A stretch of 5,094 nucleotides of DNA from Betaproteobacteria bacterium RBG_16_58_11 (lineage in GTDB: Bacteria; Pseudomonadota; Gammaproteobacteria; Burkholderiales; Thiobacteraceae), in NCBI GenBank assembly GCA_001770235.1, contig MEQN01000108.1, positions 4,441 through 9,534 on the forward strand. The letters are read 5' to 3'. Of this stretch, positions 1 through 4,416 are shown in pieces. Made by a program: the position numbers and the translations under genes. Numbering within the stretch: position 1 is the first letter of the stretch; every line of letters starts with the position of its first letter. A model generated the notes under the pieces. The model was not told where the DNA came from. It did not search any database and saw nothing but the letters and a program-made list of their open reading frames with translations.

Positions 1-113
1 TTGACGAAGCTCTCTTCTGCTAGCCAGCCGATGATGATGCTCCCGTTGCTGAACACCGCATGGTCAATTTACTAAGATTTTCCATCGCTGCGCCCGCTGT
101 TGTAAGATACGAA

Positions 114-202
114 CCCCTAAAGATAATCAATCAGGTAGGGGCAAATCAAGCCTTCTCAAGCCAGACTCCCTAATTAGGGGGTAGATATACTCCCTTTGGG
201 TA
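114..202. promoter_or_regulatory. Putative operator array of CCCTA/TAGGG half-sites upstream of dsrA
   Basis: Seen directly: CCCCTA at 114-119 is inverted with TAGGGG at 136-141. An 18-bp near-palindrome, centred between 173 and 174 on CCCTAATTAGGG, spans 165-182 with one mismatched pair. A further CCCtttGGG element lies at 192-200, inside TACTCCC-ttt-GGGTA (188-202). Half-sites of the form TAC(C/T)CC(C/T) with their reverse complement resemble NarL/LuxR-type response-regulator sites; that family assignment is inference. The array sits upstream of the first gene of the operon, and one palindrome covers the expected -35 position of a TATACT -10 hexamer. This would suit an activator-dependent promoter. 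The cognate regulator is not encoded in this window. Confidence 0.4.
186..191 (+). promoter_or_regulatory. Candidate -10 hexamer (TATACT) of the dsr promoter
   Basis: TATACT matches five of six bases of the sigma-70 -10 consensus. No good TTGACA-like -35 lies about 17 bp upstream; that position is occupied by the CCCTAATTAGGG palindrome, which suggests recruitment by an activator. If it is used, transcription would start near 198, giving a leader of roughly 180 nt before dsrA. Other weak candidates exist, such as TAATAT at 252-257, so the choice is tentative. Confidence 0.25.
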
Positions 203-230
203 GCACGGAGCTAACTACTCAGAATGATAG

Positions 231-292
231 TGCCGAGGATTAACACGGCAGTAATATTTTGCCCACTTCAAGCCGACAGTCCTACCTCGGCA
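231..292. repeat. Inverted repeat TGCCGAGG / CCTCGGCA in the dsrA leader
   Basis: TGCCGAGG at 231-238 is an exact reverse complement of CCTCGGCA at 285-292, with 46 nt between. A competing shorter pairing uses TGCCG (231-235) with CGGCA (246-250). If the leader is transcribed, these could form mutually exclusive RNA folds. They could also be two halves of a spaced protein-binding site. The match is short, so chance cannot be excluded. Confidence 0.25.
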
Positions 293-311
293 AATCAAAT
301 TGGGCCCGCGT

Positions 312-358
312 AGAAATCGTCAATTTTTAGCGGGAAAATGCAGGTTTAAACGATTTTT
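312..358 (+). promoter_or_regulatory. Possible stem in the dsrA leader, upstream of the ribosome binding site
   Basis: AAATCGT at 314-320 pairs exactly with ACGATTT at 350-356. The stem can extend to nine pairs (312-320 with 350-358) if one G-U is allowed, leaving a loop of about 29 nt. The right arm runs into a T tract (354-359) shortly before the GGAG ribosome binding site at 367-370. It could shape the 5' leader of the dsrA mRNA, but the stem is A/T-rich with a long loop, so stability would be modest. Confidence 0.2.
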
Positions 359-366
359 TAGTAAAT

Positions 367-370
367 GGAG
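367..370 (+). promoter_or_regulatory. Ribosome binding site that decides the dsrA start
   Basis: GGAG lies nine bases before the ATG at 380. An in-frame ATG at 365 overlaps this motif and has no Shine-Dalgarno sequence of its own upstream, only an A/T-rich stretch. The start at 380 also gives the N-terminus expected for DsrA, with the TPMLDQLESGPWPSF block beginning about residue 8. Confidence 0.75.
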
Positions 371-379
371 AGACACGTC

Positions 380-1669
380 ATGGCTAAGAAAATGCACGAT
401 ACGCCTATGCTAGACCAGTTGGAAAGCGGTCCCTGGCCCAGTTTTGTAACCGGCTTGAAGCGTATGGCCAAAAACAACGATATGGCGGTCGATCTGCTCG
501 GCCAACTCGAAGCCTCCTACCGCGACCTCAAGGGCTACTGGAAGGGCGGCACCGTCGGTGTTTTCGGTTACGGCGGCGGCGTGATCCCGCGCTTCACCGA
601 ACTGAAGAAAGATGACAAACCCGTATTCCCGGACGCCGCTGAATTTCACACCCTGCGTATTCAACCCCCTCCCGGTATGCACTATAGTTCGAAGCTGCTG
701 CGCGACATGAGCACCCTGTGGGAAAAACATGGTTCCGGCTTGATCGCCTTCCACGGCCAATCGGGCGACATCATGTTCCAAGGCTGCACCACGGCTAACG
801 TACAACCCGCTTTCGACGAGCTCAACGAAATGGGCTTCGACATGGGTGGCGCCGGTCCCGCACTGCGCACCTCCATGTCCTGCGTCGGCGCCGCACGCTG
901 TGAAATGTCTTGCTTCGACGAAGCCCGCGCACTGCGCACCGTGATCAACAACAACCTGGACGATATGCACCGTCCGGCCTTGCCTTACAAATTCAAGTTT
1001 AAATTCTCAGGCTGCCCGAATGACTGCGTAAACTCCATTCAGCGTTCCGACATGGCCACCATCGGCACCTGGCGCGACAACATTCAAGTCAACGAAAAAC
1101 TTGCAAAAGAATACTTCGCCACACATGGCATGGACAAGCTGATGACTGACGTGGTTGGCCTCTGCCCGACTAAAGCTTTGTCGGTCAAGAAAATCAGCGA
1201 AGCCTCTAAAGCCGAGGGTATCAGCAGCGTTGCCGTGAATGACACCCACGCCCTGCAAATCGAAAATCACAACTGCGTGCGTTGCATGCACTGCCTGAAC
1301 GTCATGCCGGGCGCCTTGCTACCGGGAAAAGATCGCGGCGTCTCGATCCTGATCGGCGGCAAAAGTGTGCTTAAGATCGGCGCGACCATGGGTACCATGG
1401 TGATCCCATTCATGAAACTCGAATCCGACGAGGATTACGAAAAACTGAACGAACTCGCTCGTAATGTCATCGACTTCTTTGCCGAGAACGCCCTGGAACA
1501 TGAGCGTACCGGCGAGATGATCGACCGCATCGGCCTGGTTAACTTCCTGGATGGCGTCGGCATCGAAGTGGATCCGAACATGATCCTCGAGCCACGCTCC
1601 AACCCGTATGCCCGTATGGACGGCTGGGACGAAGAAGTAGAAAAGTGGAACGAGCGCCAAGCTGGCTAA
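380..1669 (+). CDS. dsrA: Dissimilatory sulfite reductase alpha subunit (reverse-type DsrA)
   Basis: Alpha subunit of the cytoplasmic alpha2beta2 siroheme sulfite reductase. In sulfur oxidizers it works in the oxidative direction, turning DsrC-bound sulfur into sulfite. The 429-residue product has the conserved N-terminal block TPMLDQLESGPWPSF. It then shows the siroheme/[4Fe-4S] cysteines C168-x5-C174 and C212-x3-C216 (SGCPNDC). An inserted ferredoxin domain follows, with C262 (GLCP) and C299, C302 and C305 (CVRCMHC) as ligands of a second [4Fe-4S] cluster. Length fits the family. The ATG at 380 is chosen over an in-frame ATG at 365 because GGAG at 367-370 serves it. dsrB follows after 52 nt. 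Being reductive or oxidative cannot be read from this protein alone; the neighbouring dsrEFH genes argue for oxidative. The frame is intact, with no missing key residue. Confidence 0.97.
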   Translation: MAKKMHDTPMLDQLESGPWPSFVTGLKRMAKNNDMAVDLLGQLEASYRDLKGYWKGGTVGVFGYGGGVIPRFTELKKDDKPVFPDAAEFHTLRIQPPPGMHYSSKLLRDMSTLWEKHGSGLIAFHGQSGDIMFQGCTTANVQPAFDELNEMGFDMGGAGPALRTSMSCVGAARCEMSCFDEARALRTVINNNLDDMHRPALPYKFKFKFSGCPNDCVNSIQRSDMATIGTWRDNIQVNEKLAKEYFATHGMDKLMTDVVGLCPTKALSVKKISEASKAEGISSVAVNDTHALQIENHNCVRCMHCLNVMPGALLPGKDRGVSILIGGKSVLKIGATMGTMVIPFMKLESDEDYEKLNELARNVIDFFAENALEHERTGEMIDRIGLVNFLDGVGIEVDPNMILEPRSNPYARMDGWDEEVEKWNERQAG

Positions 1670-1721
1670 CTTTCACCTCATCGCTAATACGTTCTAAAAT
1701 GTTTATTAAAGAGGAATAATC

Positions 1722-2792
1722 ATGGCAGAAATGCGTCAACCAATCGAATGCGGCGTGCCGGATGCTAAGCCGTACATGCACCCGACCATGCTCAAGAATT
1801 ATGGCAAGTGGGTTTATCATAGCCACCCAAAGCCTGGCGTCTTGTATCACCGCGCCGAGAGTGGCGATGAAATTTGGACTGTCAAAGCCGGTACCCAGCG
1901 TCAAATGGATGGTTACACCATCCGCAAGCTGGCCGACATCGCCGACCAGTACGCTGAAGGTTTCGTGCGCTTTACCACGCGCTCCAACATCGAATACATG
2001 GTCACGGACGAAAAGAAAGTCGAACCGCTGATCAAAGCCCTATTCGATAGCGGCTTCCCGGTTGGCGGCACGGCTAACTCGGTGTCCATGATTTCGCACA
2101 CCCAAGGGTTTTTACACTGCGACATTCCCGGCACCGACGCCTCAGGCGTGGTCAAGGCGCTGATGGACGATCTCTACGAAGAGTTCATCAAATGCGAAAT
2201 GCCAAACCGGGTGAAGCTTTCCACTTCCTGCTGCGAAATTAACTGCGGCGGCCAAGCTGATATCGCGATCATCATGCAACACACCAAGCCGCCCAAGATC
2301 AATCACGATCTCGTGGCGAACGTGTGCGAGCGCCCCACCGTGGTCGCGCGCTGCCCGGTTGCCGCGATTCGCCCCGCCCTGGTAAACGGCAAGCCTTCGT
2401 TGGAAGTGGATGAGAAGAAGTGCATCTGCTGCGGCGCATGCTATCCACCCTGCCCGCCGATGCAGATCAACGATCCGGAGCACTCCAAGATCGCGATTTG
2501 GGTTGGCGGCAAGAACTCCAATGCGCGCTCGCGTCCAACCTTCCATAAGTTGGTCGCTTCAGGCCTGCCCAACAATGCACCACGCTGGCCGGAAGTAGGC
2601 GAAGTGGTCAAGAAAATCCTCAACGTCTATAAAGCCGATGCGCGCCCCTGGGAACGCATGACCGACTGGATCGAGCGGATTGGCTGGCCAAGGTTCTTCG
2701 AGAAAACCGGTCTTCCTTTCACCAAGTATCACATTGATGATTGGAAGGGCCACCGTCGCACGCTCAACGCTTCGGCGCATATCCGCTTTTAA
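1722..2792 (+). CDS. dsrB: Dissimilatory sulfite reductase beta subunit (reverse-type DsrB)
   Basis: Beta subunit partnering DsrA. In characterised enzymes it binds the [4Fe-4S] cluster coupled to the catalytic siroheme, and the C-terminal arm of DsrC enters at the DsrA/DsrB interface. The 356-residue product shows C133 (LHCDIPG) and the CC-x3-C motif C170, C171, C175 (TSCCEINCGG). The 37-residue spacing between C133 and C170 equals that of the known Desulfovibrio cluster ligands C151 and C188. The ferredoxin domain has C211 (RCPVAAIRP) and C234-x2-C237-x2-C240, with further C236 and C244. The start is well supported by GAGG at 1711-1714, seven bases before the ATG. It lies 52 nt after dsrA and is followed by a hairpin before dsrE. 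No truncation or frameshift is seen. Confidence 0.97.
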   Translation: MAEMRQPIECGVPDAKPYMHPTMLKNYGKWVYHSHPKPGVLYHRAESGDEIWTVKAGTQRQMDGYTIRKLADIADQYAEGFVRFTTRSNIEYMVTDEKKVEPLIKALFDSGFPVGGTANSVSMISHTQGFLHCDIPGTDASGVVKALMDDLYEEFIKCEMPNRVKLSTSCCEINCGGQADIAIIMQHTKPPKINHDLVANVCERPTVVARCPVAAIRPALVNGKPSLEVDEKKCICCGACYPPCPPMQINDPEHSKIAIWVGGKNSNARSRPTFHKLVASGLPNNAPRWPEVGEVVKKILNVYKADARPWERMTDWIERIGWPRFFEKTGLPFTKYHIDDWKGHRRTLNASAHIRF

Positions 2793-2799
2793 TTAGACT

Positions 2800-2836
2800 C
2801 ATCATTCCCGGTTCTCTGTCGAGATCGGGAATGGTG
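2800..2836 (+). terminator. Intercistronic hairpin between dsrB and dsrE (attenuator or mRNA-stability element)
   Basis: The arms 2800-2810 and 2826-2836 pair over 11 bp with a single G-U, including the exact core CATTCCCG/CGGGAATG. Inside, TCTC (2813-2816) pairs with GAGA (2821-2824) around a TGTC loop, separated from the outer stem by a small internal loop. It begins eight bases after the dsrB stop codon. It is followed by TTATT and then an A run, not a clean T tract, so full termination is doubtful. Partial termination or protection of the dsrAB transcript 3' end is more likely. The function is inferred from structure and position. Confidence 0.55.
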
Positions 2837-2870
2837 TTATTAAAAAACCTTACTAAAATCAGGGGTTTTA

Positions 2871-3230
2871 ATGAAACTTGCAATTATGATTAACGAAGGT
2901 GTTTATCAACACCAATCGACCGATAGTGCTTATCAATTCGTCAAAGCCGCAATTGAAAAAGGACATGAGGTTCCGCGTATATTTTTCTATCACGACGGGG
3001 TTTATAACGCGAGCAGTCTGACTGATCCACCGAAAGACGATCGCAATATCGTTATGCGCTGGGCCAAGCTGGCGCATGAGCACAACATCGATATGGTGGT
3101 GTGCGTCGCCGCTGCGCTCCGTCGCGGCATTAAAGACGAAAACCTGGCCGAGGGATTCCGCATCTCTGGTCTGGGTCAGTTGGTCGAAGCAGGTATCCAA
3201 GCCGACCGTTTGGTCGTGTTTGGTGATTAA
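2871..3230 (+). CDS. dsrE: Sulfurtransferase subunit DsrE
   Basis: DsrE/TusD-family subunit of the cytoplasmic DsrE2F2H2 complex, which receives sulfane sulfur and passes it to DsrC. The 119-residue product has the family N-terminus (INEGVYQHQSTDSAYQF), the FFYHDGVYN block (about 38-46), and the active-site cysteine C78 in VVCVAAALRRG. That position equals the catalytic Cys78 of A. vinosum DsrE. It ends with the conserved FRISGLGQLVEA and RLVVFGD. A. vinosum DsrE is about 130 residues as I recall it; here the loop between RRGI (84-87) and FRISG (96-100) is shorter by roughly 11 residues. AGGGG at 2861-2865 serves the ATG at 2871. Its stop codon overlaps a possible ATG of dsrF by one base (TAATG). 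dsrE, F, H and C form a compact block. Confidence 0.95.
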   Translation: MKLAIMINEGVYQHQSTDSAYQFVKAAIEKGHEVPRIFFYHDGVYNASSLTDPPKDDRNIVMRWAKLAHEHNIDMVVCVAAALRRGIKDENLAEGFRISGLGQLVEAGIQADRLVVFGD

Positions 3231-3231
3231 T

Positions 3232-3237
3232 GGGGGA
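3232..3237 (+). promoter_or_regulatory. Ribosome binding site that decides the dsrF start
   Basis: GGGGGA lies four bases before the ATG at 3242, with no gene boundary in between. The alternative in-frame ATG at 3230 overlaps the dsrE stop (TAATG) but has only a weak G-rich sequence upstream, inside dsrE. Either start would keep dsrF translation coupled to dsrE. Confidence 0.5.
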
Positions 3238-3241
3238 AGAA

Positions 3242-3652
3242 ATGACTGAATCAACTGGCGGCATCGATTTCGAAGATGAGGACGCATCCGGCGTCATCAA
3301 GAAGTTCATGTTTGTAAATCGCAAGGCGCCCTACGGCACGATTTACGCATTGGAATCCCTGGAGGTGGTGCTGATCAGCGCCGCTTTCGATCAAGACGTC
3401 AGCCTGATCTTCATGGATGATGGCGTGTATCAAATCGTCAAAGGGCAGCATACCAAGGCAATTGATGTGAAAAACTTCTCCCCCACCTATCGGGCGCTGG
3501 AAGGTTATGACATTGAAAAACTCTACGTCGAAAAAGAATCGCTCGATCAACGCGGCCTCACCGAGGACGACCTATTGGTTGACGTGCAAGTCATGAGCTC
3601 GGCAGAAATCGCCAAGATCATGGCCGAGCAAGACGTAGTCATCAGCTTCTAA
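3242..3652 (+). CDS. dsrF: Sulfur relay subunit DsrF
   Basis: DsrF/TusC-family subunit of the DsrE2F2H2 sulfurtransferase complex. In this family DsrF has a structural role and does not act as a sulfur carrier. The 136-residue product has the family core starting VIKKFMFVNRKAPYG, then LEVVLISAAFDQDV, FMDDGVYQI and KNFSPTYRALEGYD. It contains no cysteine at all, which fits a non-catalytic subunit. It differs from the A. vinosum protein as I recall it by an acidic N-terminal extension of about 15 residues (D9, E11, D12, E13, D14) before the core. The start at 3242 is preferred over an in-frame ATG at 3230 because of GGGGGA at 3232-3237; the longer form would add four residues. The stop codon overlaps the ribosome binding site of dsrH. 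Confidence 0.93.
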   Translation: MTESTGGIDFEDEDASGVIKKFMFVNRKAPYGTIYALESLEVVLISAAFDQDVSLIFMDDGVYQIVKGQHTKAIDVKNFSPTYRALEGYDIEKLYVEKESLDQRGLTEDDLLVDVQVMSSAEIAKIMAEQDVVISF

Positions 3653-3662
3653 GGAGATTGAG

Positions 3663-3968
3663 ATGCTGCATATCGTGAACAAATCACCGTTTGAAAATCG
3701 CACGCTGGACAGTTGTCTGCGCGTTGCGATCAACGAACCCGGCGCCGCGCTGCTGCTCATCGAGGATGCGGTGTACGCGGCTTCAAAGAGCGGTACCTTT
3801 GAAAGTGCCATGAAAGACGCATTGGGCAAAGTGAAGGTTTATGCCCTGTGGCCAGATATCGAAGCACGCGGCATGCAAGATCGCGTGATTGAAGGAATCA
3901 AAATGGTCGACTACGGCGGTTTTGTGGATCTGGTTGCCGAACACAGCAACTGCCAATCCTGGCTGTAA
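3663..3968 (+). CDS. dsrH: Sulfurtransferase subunit DsrH
   Basis: DsrH/TusB-family subunit completing the DsrE2F2H2 hexamer that delivers sulfur to DsrC in the cytoplasm. The 101-residue product has the family N-terminus MLHIVNKSPFENRTLDSCL, with the conserved cysteine at C18 (Cys20 in A. vinosum). It also has LLLIEDAVYAA (about 35-45), and ends VDYGGFVDLVAEHSNCQSWL. A second cysteine near the C-terminus is also seen in A. vinosum-like forms as I recall, though not at exactly this place. The length matches the family. AAGGAG at 3651-3656 overlaps the dsrF stop codon and lies six bases before the ATG, so translation of dsrF and dsrH is probably coupled. dsrC follows after 29 nt. Confidence 0.95.
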   Translation: MLHIVNKSPFENRTLDSCLRVAINEPGAALLLIEDAVYAASKSGTFESAMKDALGKVKVYALWPDIEARGMQDRVIEGIKMVDYGGFVDLVAEHSNCQSWL

Positions 3969-3997
3969 CACAATCTTTAAGTGAGAGGAGTAATGCA

Positions 3998-4333
3998 ATG
4001 TCTTCAGTAGAGTTGAACGGTAAGTCTTACGAAACGGACGAGGAAGGCTATCTCGTGAATTTGGGCGAGTGGGATGAAGACATCGCCGCTTACCTGGCCG
4101 AGCAGGAAAAGGTTGACATGACCCCGAGTCACTGGGAAGTGGTGAACTTTCTGCGTGAATACTACAACGACTACCAAATCGCCCCGGCCATCCGCGTGCT
4201 GACCAAAGCGATCGGCAAGAAGCTCGGGGCTGAAAAAGGCAACAGCAAGTACCTGTACGAACTGTTCCCTTACGGCCCCGCAAAGCAGGCGTGCAAAATC
4301 GCCGGCCTGCCCAAGCCGACCGGCTGTATCTAA
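3998..4333 (+). CDS. dsrC: Sulfur carrier protein DsrC
   Basis: DsrC/TusE-family sulfur carrier, the substrate-bearing partner of DsrAB. It receives sulfur from DsrE on its C-terminal arm and presents it to DsrAB for oxidation, and is then handled by the membrane DsrMKJOP complex. The 111-residue product contains WDEDIAAYLAEQE, the TPSHWEVVNFLREYYNDYQIAPAIR helix region and GNSKYLYELFPYGPAKQACKIAGLPKP. The two C-terminal cysteines that define true DsrC are both present: C99 and the penultimate C110, ten residues apart. This makes it an active DsrC and not a TusE-like or regulatory paralogue with only one cysteine. AGGAG at 3986-3990 serves the ATG at 3998; an out-of-frame ATG at 3993 gives only five codons. 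A perfect hairpin follows 17 nt after the stop. Confidence 0.97.
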   Translation: MSSVELNGKSYETDEEGYLVNLGEWDEDIAAYLAEQEKVDMTPSHWEVVNFLREYYNDYQIAPAIRVLTKAIGKKLGAEKGNSKYLYELFPYGPAKQACKIAGLPKPTGCI

Positions 4334-4350
4334 CCCTATAGTCGCGCAGC

Positions 4351-4377
4351 GCGCCGCTTGATCGAATCAAGCGGCGC
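4351..4377 (+). terminator. Perfect 12-bp hairpin between dsrC and dsrM
   Basis: GCGCCGCTTGAT (4351-4362) is an exact reverse complement of ATCAAGCGGCGC (4366-4377), with a CGA loop. The stem is G/C-rich at its base. It is followed by CCTTCACGC and not by a T tract, so it is not a typical intrinsic terminator. Its place directly after dsrC suggests a role as 3'-end stabiliser or partial terminator, allowing more dsrC than downstream dsrMKJOP message. DsrC is known to be abundant in such bacteria; the link to this hairpin is inference. Confidence 0.6.
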
Positions 4378-4416
4378 CCTTCACGCACAACCATATTGTC
4401 AAATGTGAGGTAGGTC

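Larger units (their letters stand above)
1..379. other. Upstream intergenic/promoter region of the dsr operon
   Basis: This stretch precedes dsrA and contains no gene I can support. It is visibly richer in A and T than the coding part. It holds clustered CCCTA/TAGGG half-sites (114-202), a TATACT hexamer (186-191), a long-range 8-bp inverted repeat (231-238 with 285-292), a 10-bp direct repeat (140-149 and 289-298), three TCAAGCC words, and a possible leader hairpin just before the dsrA ribosome binding site. At the left edge, a + strand frame reads 24 codons to a TAA at 73-75 and could be the tail of an upstream gene. A - strand frame is also open from about 70 to the edge. Neither has enough length to be called. 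I infer that this region carries the operon promoter and its control sites. Confidence 0.7.

Noticed and set aside
54..110. A - strand ATG (MENLSKL...) as the start of a divergent gene
   Set aside because: The frame meets a stop after about 21 codons; the other open - strand frame lacks a start with a ribosome binding site.
365..379. Upstream ATG at 365 as the dsrA start
   Set aside because: It overlaps the GGAG ribosome binding site and has none of its own; the start at 380 matches the family N-terminus.
410..970. A 186-codon open frame on the - strand inside dsrA
   Set aside because: Antisense to a confidently assigned gene; low-complexity, H- and G-rich product with no family features.
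1539..1904. A 121-codon - strand frame spanning the dsrA-dsrB junction
   Set aside because: It overlaps the ends of both real genes and their ribosome binding site; no domain or supporting start.
2854..2870. Small TAAAA/TTTTA hairpin around the dsrE ribosome binding site
   Set aside because: Only five A-T pairs; too weak to claim as a structure on its own.
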